A DNA stretch of 6,114 bases from Pseudomonadota bacterium. GTDB taxonomy: Bacteria > Pseudomonadota > Gammaproteobacteria > Burkholderiales > Burkholderiaceae_C. The stretch is from assembly GCA_021798395.1 (NCBI GenBank), contig JAJZHS010000161.1, positions 1-6,114 on the forward strand. Reading direction: 5' to 3'. Positions 1 to 5,992 of the stretch are shown here, piece after piece (the stretch's first letter is position 1; every line of letters starts with the position of its first letter). Below the pieces are notes generated by a model. That model saw only the letters and a program-made list of their open reading frames with translations. It searched no databases and was not told the origin of the DNA. The position numbers and the translations under genes were made by a program.

Positions 1-1542
1 GTGTTCCAGATCGCTGCGCGCAACGTCGAGCCGGTCGAGCCCGAGCGAAACGGCGGAAGCGATCTTTTCGGCGACCCGCTGGCGCATCGAGTCCAGGCCC
101 TCGACGAAGGTGAAGTAGAGATGCAGCGCGGCCCACAGTTCGCCGCCGCGATACAGCGGCAGGCTGGCCGTGGCGCGGATGCCGAAGGTCTCGAGCTGTG
201 CGGCCCACGGCGCGAGCAAGGGATCGACGAGCACGTCCTGCGTGAAAATCGGCCGTTGCAGCCGCCAGACCTTGCCGCCGGGGCCCTGGCCGAGCGGCGA
301 CGAGGCGTCGGTGGTGATCGTCAGCGTGTCCAGATAGCGCAACGATGTCCCGGCCTTGGCCAGCACCATGAACCGCCCCTGCGCGTCGGGCCGGCCGACC
401 CAGGCCAGCGTCACGCCGCGCAGATGCACGGCGAGTTCGCAGAAATTCTGCAGCAGGTAGACGTCGTCGTGCGGCCCCGCCCCGACCTGGTTGACCGACG
501 TGAGCACCGTCGTCAGGTCCGAAAGATGCTGGATCTCGCTCTGGAATTGAAGCTTCTGCGCGTGAAAGCTGCGCGCCTGCTCCTTGGCCAGCGCGTCGAG
601 TTCCGCGGTCTTCGCCTTGAGCCGGCCGAGCGTGTGGCGGTGCGCGCTCTGCAGCGCGGATGCGAACAGCGTCGCGCCTCCGGCCGCAAGCAGGAAGAAC
701 GCCAGCGCCACTTCGGACGGCGCCGCGCCGAAAGCCCCCGCGCCGTGCGCCGCGGTCGCGATCGACCCGCTGAAGACGACGAAGGTGAACGCCATCAGCG
801 CGGACGTCACCCGGATGTCGAACACGAACACCGACCAGGTCAGCGGGAACAGCAACAGGTCGATCAGCACGGCGCGCTGCGCGTGGGTGAACAGCGTGCG
901 GCTGGCCGCCATCGCCCACAGCGCGAGCACGCTGGCGAACATCGCCGCCGCGTGCATCCACCGCGCCGCAGCGCGTTCAGCGTCGCGCCCGCCTTGCCGC
1001 GCCCCCAGGGTCTGCATGAACGGCACCAGCATGACCACGGCGCTGTATTGACCGATGACGAGGGCGACGAAGGTCGGTGCCGCGCCGCGGTGCAACGCGC
1101 CGCCGAGCGTCAGCGCAAGGACGGCTGCGCAGCCCGACAGCAGCGACTGCAGCGCACCCATGGTGGCGAGAAAGACCAGCGTCGCGCGCGGGCTGTCCCA
1201 CCAGCCGTCGGCGCGGCCGTCGAGCCGCTGCAGCGCGATGCGGGCCGCCATCGGCGCGAGCGCGTGGCCCGCTCCGGCGACCAGCGCCGCGCCCAGCGGC
1301 AGCTTGCACGCCAGCGCGCCGGCCGCCAGGGCGCCGGCAAAAATCCCCGGCATGGCAGGCCATCCCCAGCGCAGCGCGGCGTAGGTGGCGACCGCGGCCG
1401 ACGGCCAGAACGGAGTCGCCGCCGACAGTTCGGCGCTCGACACGGCGGCCAACAGCGCGTAGAGCGGCGCCAGGCCGACATTGACGCCGACCAGCACCGC
1501 AGCGCCCCGCCCATGCAAGGAGCCACCAAACCGCGCGCTCAT
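1..1542 (-). CDS. MASE1-GAF membrane sensor protein, C-terminus beyond the window (probable c-di-GMP signalling protein)
   Basis: Reading leftward from ATG at 1542, 514 codons stay open to the window edge, so the C-terminus is missing. Residues about 15-295 hold eight or nine hydrophobic segments. Residues 45-48 (FWPS) and 65-68 (PGIF), with GWP between them, resemble the conserved start of the MASE1 domain, an integral-membrane sensor found ahead of GGDEF, EAL and histidine kinase outputs. Residues about 300-348 are a charged helical linker (many K, E, Q). Residues about 360-505 read as a GAF domain, with AWVGRPDAQGR near 379-389, PLGQGPGGKVWR near 416-427 and ASLPLYRGGELWAALHLY near 459-476. 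This GAF style commonly precedes GGDEF or GGDEF-EAL modules, so a diguanylate cyclase or phosphodiesterase output is likely but not seen. The start is supported by AGGA at 1556-1553, 10 bases upstream. It lies 114 bases downstream of the kinase/EAL gene on the same strand and may be co-transcribed with it. The ligands of both sensor domains are unknown. Confidence 0.8.
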   Translation of the reverse strand, partial: MSARFGGSLHGRGAAVLVGVNVGLAPLYALLAAVSSAELSAATPFWPSAAVATYAALRWGWPAMPGIFAGALAAGALACKLPLGAALVAGAGHALAPMAARIALQRLDGRADGWWDSPRATLVFLATMGALQSLLSGCAAVLALTLGGALHRGAAPTFVALVIGQYSAVVMLVPFMQTLGARQGGRDAERAAARWMHAAAMFASVLALWAMAASRTLFTHAQRAVLIDLLLFPLTWSVFVFDIRVTSALMAFTFVVFSGSIATAAHGAGAFGAAPSEVALAFFLLAAGGATLFASALQSAHRHTLGRLKAKTAELDALAKEQARSFHAQKLQFQSEIQHLSDLTTVLTSVNQVGAGPHDDVYLLQNFCELAVHLRGVTLAWVGRPDAQGRFMVLAKAGTSLRYLDTLTITTDASSPLGQGPGGKVWRLQRPIFTQDVLVDPLLAPWAAQLETFGIRATASLPLYRGGELWAALHLYFTFVEGLDSMRQRVAEKIASAVSLGLDRLDVARSDLEH

Positions 1543-1656
1543 GACCGGTGCGTCCTGGGTGATCGAAGACAGCGCAACATGATTCCTGCTTGGTACCAGG
1601 AAAATAGCCCAAACGGAGTTGCGCAATCGCGCTATTCGCCCATTCCTTGCCCGGCG
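1543..1656 (-). promoter_or_regulatory. Spacer between the two signalling genes, with RBS for the MASE1 gene
   Basis: This 114-base gap contains no gene of ordinary size and no clear intrinsic terminator. AGGA at 1556-1553 is the likely ribosome binding site for the ATG at 1542. I see no convincing -35/-10 pair, which favours co-transcription with the upstream gene without proving it. Two perfect 8-base palindromes occur, TTGCGCAA and TGGTACCA (the latter at 1591-1598). Either could be chance. A 13-codon micro-ORF (1580 to 1539) overlaps the downstream start codon. Confidence 0.4.
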
Positions 1657-4600
1657 TCAAATTGGAAACTGGCCCTGTACCGCGCCTCCTCGGCCGCCGA
1701 GCCGCTGCAGCAGGGCCCCGAACGCGTCCTCGGGCACCGGGCGACTGAAAAGATAGCCCTGGAACAGATCGCAGCCGTTCTCGCGCAGCCAATTCAGTTG
1801 TTCCCGCGTCTCGACGCCCTCGGCGACCACCTCGAGCCGCAGGCCTTTGCCCAGCGCGATGATCGCCTGCGCCACCATGCGCGCCTGATGCTGGTCGGTC
1901 AGGACGTCGACGAACGACTTGTCGATCTTGAGTTGGTCGAGCGGCAAGCGCGTGAGGTAGGCCAGCGACGAGCTCCCGGTGCCGAAATCGTCGAGCGAAA
2001 TCGCCACCCCATGGCTGCGCAGTTCGCTCAGTTTCGCGATCGAGTCGTCGATCGCATCGAGGGCGACGCTTTCGGTGACTTCGAGTTCGAGCGCCTTGGG
2101 CTCGACTCCGTGGCGGCGCAAGGTGCGCAAGACGTCGACGGCGAAGTCGGGCGACCTGAACTGCTTGGCGCTGACGTTGGCCGCCAGGCGCAATTCGCGC
2201 GCACGGCCCGAGGCGCTCCACCGCGCCAGTTGCGCGCAAGCCTGGTCGAGCACCCAGCGCCCGAGCGGCTCGATCAGGCCGCTTTCCTCGGCCACGGCAA
2301 TGAAATCGTTCGGAAAAATCAATCCGCGCGTCGGGTGCTCCCAGCGCACGAGCGCCTCCGCGCTGCGCGCAAACCCGTCCGAATCGACCTTGACCTGATA
2401 GTGCAGCCTGAGCTGACCCTGGGCGATGGCCTCGCGCAGTTCGTCTTCCGTGCGATTGCGCGCGTCCAGGTCGCGCTGCATGTGCGCCTCGTAGAACCGC
2501 ACCGAATCGCGCCCGCCGGCCTTCGACCTGTACATGGCCAGTTCGGCCTGCTGCAGCAACGCCCCGTGCGCGACCGCTGCGCCGCAGAACAGCGTCACCC
2601 CGATACTCGCCGTGCAGCGGGCATGGTGGTCGCCGACGACGCACGGGCGCGCGATGTCGGCGCGCAGTTGTTCGGCGAACGACGCGGCGGCTTTCGCCGC
2701 TGCGGTCGAATCCTCGCCGCAGTGCTCCATCACGACGACGAAACTGTCGCCGCTGAATCGCGCCACGGTATCGCCGTCGCGCACCCGCTGCTTCAGGCGG
2801 TCGGCCATCTCGACCAGGACGCGGTCGCCTGCCCCATGCCCGACCGAGTCGTTGATCTTCCTGAATCCGTCGAGATCGAGAAACAGAACCGCGCCGCAGT
2901 CGCCGATGCGGTCGCTGGCGGCCATCGCCTGCTGCATGCGATCGTCGAGCAAGGCGCGGTTGGGGAGCCTGGTCAGCGTGTCGAAGTAGCTCAGGCGCCT
3001 GAGTTCGTCCAGAGTGCGCTTGCGCGAGGCGGCGACCGTGTTGATGCGCACCAGCAACTCGTCGACCGCGAACGGCTTGCTCAGATAGCCCTGGACACCC
3101 AGTTCGAACAGACAGACGCGCAGCGCATCGTCGGTCCGCGCCGTCAGCACGACGATGGGCACGTCGGAAAACTCAGGCTCGCGCCGCAGCTGCGCCACCA
3201 TCTGTTCGCCGCTCATCACCGGCATCATCAGGTCGGTCACGATCACGTCCGGGCGCTGGGTGCGCGCCATGTCCAGGCCTTGCTTGCCGTCGCCGGCGCG
3301 TGCGACGCGGTAGCGCGCCTGCAGCGCCTCGGTGATGAAGCGATTCAGGTCCGGGTTGTCCTCGACGACCAGCACGAGGGGCGCGTCCGCGACGCCCGCA
3401 TCGGACTTGCGCCCGCTCGCGTCTCCATCCGCCACGCCGTGCTCATCGGCCGCCGACGCCAGCAGGAGGGGGTCGATCTCGTCCGCGCCGTGGGCAACCG
3501 CGACGCCCTCGGGAGCGCGCCGCGGCAGCCTTACGGTGAACAGCGCTCCGCCTCCCGGGGCTTCCGTCACGGCGACGCTGCCGCGGTGCAGACCGACGAA
3601 GTCGCGGACGATCGCCAGGCCCAATCCGGTGCCGCCGTATGCACGCTGCGCACCGCCTTCGACCTGACGGAATCGCTCGAACACGGCTTCGCGCATGGCG
3701 TCGGGAATGCCGCGGCCGTTGTCTTGCACCTCCACGATCGCCTCGCCCCCGTCGATGCGCACGCGCAACTGGACGCGTCCGGAGCGCGGGGTGAACTTGA
3801 TCGCATTCGCCAGCAGGTTGACGACCACGCGCTGGATCATCGCGGCATCGGCCTCGATCTCGACCGCGGCGCGCGCGTCGATCTCGAACGCCAGTTCGCG
3901 CTCGCGCGCCATCGATTCGAACTGCGCCGCGGTGACGCGGGCCAATCGCGCCAGATCGAAGCGGGCGTGGTGCGCGCGCATGCTGCCGGCCTCGATCTTG
4001 GCCGCGTCGAGCAGGTCGCTGACGTGGCGGAAGAGCAGGCGCGCATTGCGCAGCATCATGGCGTCCTCGCGCCGATCCTGCGGCGGACCGCCGCGCCGGG
4101 CCAGACGCTGCGCCAACGGACTCATGATGAGCGTCAGCGGGGTCCGCAAATCATGGCTGACGCTGGCAAAGAAGTCGCTCCTGAGCCGCTCCAGCTCGAG
4201 CGTCCTGGCGTAGAGCCGCTGCAATTCCTCGTTCGCAGTCTTGAGTTCGGCGCTGGCCGCGGCGACCTCCCGGGTGCGCGCGAACACCTCGGCCTCCATG
4301 CGCACGGCCTTTTCGTGCAGATCCCGGTTCAAATCAGTCTGCGCCGCGCCCTGCTGCTTCAGGCGCACGAACTCGGTGACATCGTCGACCTTGTGGATGA
4401 TGTAGCGGACCTTCCCGTCAGCCCCGACGATGGGGCTGTTCCGCGGGCTCCAATAGCGCTCCTCGAAGCCTCCGCCGCCGCTATCGGGCCGCCGGATGTC
4501 GTACTTCTGGACCGGCATGGCGTCGGGCATCGCCGTGGACAGCACGCGACGCAGCGATGCGCGCAGGTTGTGCACGCCCTCGGCCGTGGCGTCGGCCGGG

Positions 4601-4827
4601 TTGTCCGGAAAGACGTCGAAAATCCCCTTGCCGACGATTTCCGCGCGGCGCGTCATCGTTGCCGCGGCGTACGCGTCGCTGACGGCGACAATGCGAAGCG
4701 CCGGGTCGAGGATCAAATAGAGATCGGGCGCCCCTTCGAGAAGGGCGCGAAAGTCCAGGGCATCCGAAGCGTCTTTCATCGGGCGGACTCGAGGTCGGGC
4801 GGCGGCGCCGGGCGCGATGCGCTTCAT
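1657..4827 (-). CDS. PAS / hybrid histidine kinase / receiver / degenerate GGDEF / EAL protein, probable phosphorelay-controlled c-di-GMP phosphodiesterase
   Basis: A 1056-residue protein with no membrane segment, so probably cytoplasmic. Domains in order: PAS at about 26-153, ending in VDDVTEF; coiled coil about 155-222; HisKA with phosphoacceptor H225 (VSHDLRTP); HATPase with N341 (NLLANAIKF), G1 box DNGRG 369-373 and G2 box GGTGLGL 398-404; receiver about 484-595 with E489/D490, phosphoacceptor D532 (VTDLMMP), T562 and K584; GGDEF about 612-775; EAL about 790-1045. The EAL domain keeps all expected metal and catalytic residues: E824 (EAL), N884, E916, D946/D947 (DDFGTG), K967, E1003 and Q1023. 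The GGDEF signature is SGDSF at 692-696, losing the key Glu, so cyclase activity is unlikely. Substrate residue D651 and the inhibitory site R683-x-x-D686 remain. Inferred role: the kinase phosphorylates the receiver and thereby tunes c-di-GMP hydrolysis. Start ATG 4827 has a weak TGAG, 8 bases upstream; an in-frame ATG at 4779 is possible and would lose only 16 residues before the PAS domain. Confidence 0.93.
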   Translation of the reverse strand: MKRIAPGAAARPRVRPMKDASDALDFRALLEGAPDLYLILDPALRIVAVSDAYAAATMTRRAEIVGKGIFDVFPDNPADATAEGVHNLRASLRRVLSTAMPDAMPVQKYDIRRPDSGGGGFEERYWSPRNSPIVGADGKVRYIIHKVDDVTEFVRLKQQGAAQTDLNRDLHEKAVRMEAEVFARTREVAAASAELKTANEELQRLYARTLELERLRSDFFASVSHDLRTPLTLIMSPLAQRLARRGGPPQDRREDAMMLRNARLLFRHVSDLLDAAKIEAGSMRAHHARFDLARLARVTAAQFESMARERELAFEIDARAAVEIEADAAMIQRVVVNLLANAIKFTPRSGRVQLRVRIDGGEAIVEVQDNGRGIPDAMREAVFERFRQVEGGAQRAYGGTGLGLAIVRDFVGLHRGSVAVTEAPGGGALFTVRLPRRAPEGVAVAHGADEIDPLLLASAADEHGVADGDASGRKSDAGVADAPLVLVVEDNPDLNRFITEALQARYRVARAGDGKQGLDMARTQRPDVIVTDLMMPVMSGEQMVAQLRREPEFSDVPIVVLTARTDDALRVCLFELGVQGYLSKPFAVDELLVRINTVAASRKRTLDELRRLSYFDTLTRLPNRALLDDRMQQAMAASDRIGDCGAVLFLDLDGFRKINDSVGHGAGDRVLVEMADRLKQRVRDGDTVARFSGDSFVVVMEHCGEDSTAAAKAAASFAEQLRADIARPCVVGDHHARCTASIGVTLFCGAAVAHGALLQQAELAMYRSKAGGRDSVRFYEAHMQRDLDARNRTEDELREAIAQGQLRLHYQVKVDSDGFARSAEALVRWEHPTRGLIFPNDFIAVAEESGLIEPLGRWVLDQACAQLARWSASGRARELRLAANVSAKQFRSPDFAVDVLRTLRRHGVEPKALELEVTESVALDAIDDSIAKLSELRSHGVAISLDDFGTGSSSLAYLTRLPLDQLKIDKSFVDVLTDQHQARMVAQAIIALGKGLRLEVVAEGVETREQLNWLRENGCDLFQGYLFSRPVPEDAFGALLQRLGGRGGAVQGQFPI
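2740..2754 (-). other. Degenerate GGDEF active-site motif (SGDSF)
   Basis: These five codons encode S-G-D-S-F where active diguanylate cyclases have G-G-D/E-E-F. The fourth position, normally a metal-binding and catalytic Glu, is Ser, and the first Gly is also Ser. The surrounding fold residues are ordinary (DTVARF before, VVVMEH after), so this is a local loss in an otherwise intact domain. In other GGDEF-EAL proteins such sites can still bind GTP and activate the linked EAL domain. Whether that holds here is inference. Confidence 0.9.
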
Positions 4828-4891
4828 CGCGCCATCTCACATTTTTCGCATCCTAATCCACCGCGGCCCGACAGTGCACGGATCGGGCAGC

Positions 4892-4921
4892 TTGACATGC
4901 ATCGTTGAACTCCATCACAAT
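4892..4921 (+). promoter_or_regulatory. Putative sigma70-type promoter for the Sel1-repeat gene
   Basis: A perfect TTGACA at 4892-4897 is followed after 18 bases by CACAAT at 4916-4921, which matches four of six positions of the -10 consensus. Transcription would begin near 4928, giving a leader of roughly 110 bases before the ATG at 5041. The -10 match is modest and no operator is recognised, so this is a candidate only. Confidence 0.35.
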
Positions 4922-4940
4922 CGGCTACATCGTTCGCGTC

Positions 4941-4973
4941 GCGATTTTCAAGGCGCAATAAGGCGATTTTTCA
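4941..4973 (+). repeat. Pair of short direct repeats in the divergent regulatory region
   Basis: GCGATTTTCA at 4941-4950 recurs as GCGATTTTTCA at 4963-4973, with start points 22 bases apart, about two helical turns. AAGGCG also occurs twice (4950-4955 and 4960-4965). Such spacing would suit a dimeric regulator bound on one face of the DNA. The copies are short and lie in A+T-rich sequence, so chance is possible. Confidence 0.3.
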
Positions 4974-5040
4974 GAAAACACCAAAACGCATCTTCGGATG
5001 GTCGGTGATCATTTCTCCTCAACGCAAATCACTAATTGAC

Positions 5041-5802
5041 ATGAGCAAATCCCGCTGGATCGCGCGCAGTGTGCTGATCGCACTCGTGGTTTATGGTGCA
5101 TGGATGCGCTGCGCCGACGCCATGGGCGATGTTTCCGCCGAGGCACTTGCAGTGTCCGCGTTCAAGAAGGACGCTGCCGCGTTGCGCCAGCTGCGCGCCT
5201 ACGCCAACCGCGGCGACTCCACCGCGCAGGACTGGCTGGGCGCGTATCACCAACGCACCGGCGACGCCGCGCGCGCGCTGTTCTGGTATGAAAAATCCGC
5301 CAGGCAGGGCAACGTCACCGCGCAAAACAATCTGGGCACTTTGTACGCCAGCGGTATCGGCACGCCGAAAAATCTTGCACAAGCGGTTTACTGGTATCGC
5401 AAAGCCGCGGAGCAAGGCAATGCCACGGCGCAAAACAATCTGGGGATCCTGTATCACGAGGGCCAGGGCGTGGCGCAAAACGACAAGCTCTCGGCGGACT
5501 GGCTCAGCAAGGCCGCCAATCAGGGAAATGCACAGGCGCAATACAACCTGAGCGAGTTGTACGCCCAGGGCGAAGGCCGTCCCCGCAATCTGGTCATCGC
5601 CTACGCCCTGTATTTGCTGGCCAACGCTCCTGCGCCGTCCCTTGGAACGAACCGTGACAAGCCGGCAGCGCCGCAGCAACAAGCGCCCGGCTTGACCGAA
5701 CAGCAAGTCAGGGCCGCGCAGGCCCTGGCGCAGCGCATGCGCGCGCAAGGCCTCATCAAGACCCTGGCCGCCGAAGGCGCCGCCTCCGGAAATTCAAAGT
5801 AA
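5041..5802 (+). CDS. Exported Sel1-repeat (TPR-like) protein
   Basis: A 253-residue protein. Residues 1-27 look like a Sec signal peptide: basic MSKSRWIAR, a hydrophobic stretch to about residue 20, and an A-D-A site before M28. The mature protein would therefore be periplasmic or exported. Three Sel1 units start at G90, G126 and G162, exactly 36 residues apart, with the pattern G-N-x-x-A-Q-x-N-L-x-x-L-Y-x-x-G, and a degenerate unit starts near G58. The C-terminal 55 residues are rich in Q, A and P and lack repeats. Sel1 repeats form alpha-solenoid scaffolds for protein-protein contacts, and many act in signalling or envelope processes; the partner here is unknown. The ATG at 5041 is chosen because it gives a compact signal peptide, although no Shine-Dalgarno is seen. 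A GTG at 5005 would add 12 residues. The gene diverges from the kinase/EAL gene. A shared pathway is possible but unsupported beyond position. Confidence 0.88.
   Translation: MSKSRWIARSVLIALVVYGAWMRCADAMGDVSAEALAVSAFKKDAAALRQLRAYANRGDSTAQDWLGAYHQRTGDAARALFWYEKSARQGNVTAQNNLGTLYASGIGTPKNLAQAVYWYRKAAEQGNATAQNNLGILYHEGQGVAQNDKLSADWLSKAANQGNAQAQYNLSELYAQGEGRPRNLVIAYALYLLANAPAPSLGTNRDKPAAPQQQAPGLTEQQVRAAQALAQRMRAQGLIKTLAAEGAASGNSK
5308..5631 (+). repeat. Three tandem Sel1 units, 108-base period
   Basis: Three consecutive 36-codon units (start codons at 5308, 5416 and 5524) encode the Sel1 repeats. The first two keep an identical 17-base core, GCGCAAAACAATCTGGG, at 5320-5336 and 5428-5444, exactly 108 bases apart. 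That DNA-level identity suggests a fairly recent unit duplication or strong constraint. The third unit is more diverged. Confidence 0.75.
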
Positions 5803-5834
5803 GCCCCGGCTTGCCCCAGGCAGCGGCCCGTTCG

Positions 5835-5853
5835 CCGGCCGCGCCCTGGCCGG
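5835..5853 (+). terminator. GC-rich hairpin downstream of the Sel1 gene, possible weak terminator
   Basis: CCGGCC at 5835-5840 pairs perfectly with GGCCGG at 5848-5853 across a 7-base loop, 32 bases after the Sel1 stop codon. No T-run follows directly; only TGTTCCTT comes some distance later. It could be a poor intrinsic terminator or just a GC-rich palindrome. Confidence 0.25.
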
Positions 5854-5869
5854 ACTGCGCGGCCTGTTC

Positions 5870-5992
5870 CTTAGTCCAATCGGTGATCTTGTACAAACCA
5901 GCGACGGCGCATTCTGGGGCGTAGCCTGAAACAGCGGAGGAACCCCGGCATCAGCCACCGCCCCCGGAGGTATATTTAGAGTAACGCCCTAG
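5870..5992 (+). pseudogene. Fragment of a GloVer-type (choice-of-anchor) repeat protein, interrupted by a stop
   Basis: Reading frame 3 here gives LSPIGDLVQTSDGAFWGVA, then TGA at 5927-5929, then NSGGTPASATAPGGIFRVTP, then TAG at 5990-5992. Skipping the TGA, this follows the GloVer repeat pattern, roughly P-x-x-x-L-V-Q-x-S-D-G-N-F-Y-G-x-x-x-x-G-G-x-x-x-G-x-x-F-K-I-T, a predicted beta-propeller blade unit common in large secreted proteins. The TGA falls where a TGG (Trp) would be plausible. Codons such as GTA, AGA and ATA are unlike the GC-ending codons of the neighbouring genes, which suggests different origin. No start codon or further repeat is visible upstream, so only about one unit remains, cut at the right by the insertion sequence. 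The identification rests on pattern memory over some 39 residues. Confidence 0.5.

Larger units (their letters stand above)
4828..5040. promoter_or_regulatory. Divergent intergenic region between the kinase/EAL gene and the Sel1 gene
   Basis: This 213-base region separates two genes transcribed away from each other, so it should hold the promoters of both. It is visibly richer in A+T than its flanks, mainly at 4943-4987. A plausible rightward promoter and a pair of direct repeats lie in it and are listed separately. I found no convincing leftward -35/-10 pair for the kinase gene. Short open frames across it show no family resemblance and are taken as chance. Confidence 0.6.

Noticed and set aside
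977..2644. A 555-codon minus-strand frame spanning parts of both signalling genes
   Set aside because: It lies in a different frame from the EAL and MASE1 readings, is rich in R, A and G, and shows no domain. It is a shadow of the GC-biased codons.
1..4908. A 1635-codon open frame on the plus strand, antisense to both signalling genes
   Set aside because: It is in exact codon register with the two minus-strand genes, where antisense stops require TTA, CTA or TCA codons, which are very rare in this GC-rich coding style. Its translation is compositionally biased (R, Q, A, H) with no recognisable domain, while the minus strand gives complete, ordered family signatures.
4817..5008. A 63-codon plus-strand frame across the divergent intergenic region
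   Set aside because: It starts inside the opposite kinase gene, has no ribosome binding site and no family pattern, and covers the promoter region.
5032..5748. A 238-codon minus-strand frame opposite the Sel1 gene
   Set aside because: The plus strand has a signal peptide and perfect 36-residue Sel1 periodicity. The antisense frame only mirrors the repeat.
5803..5925. A minus-strand reading (containing GLYKITDWTKEQ) opposite the GloVer-like fragment
   Set aside because: It looks protein-like for a short stretch but matches no family I know, has no start, and the plus-strand reading gives a specific repeat pattern on both sides of the stop.
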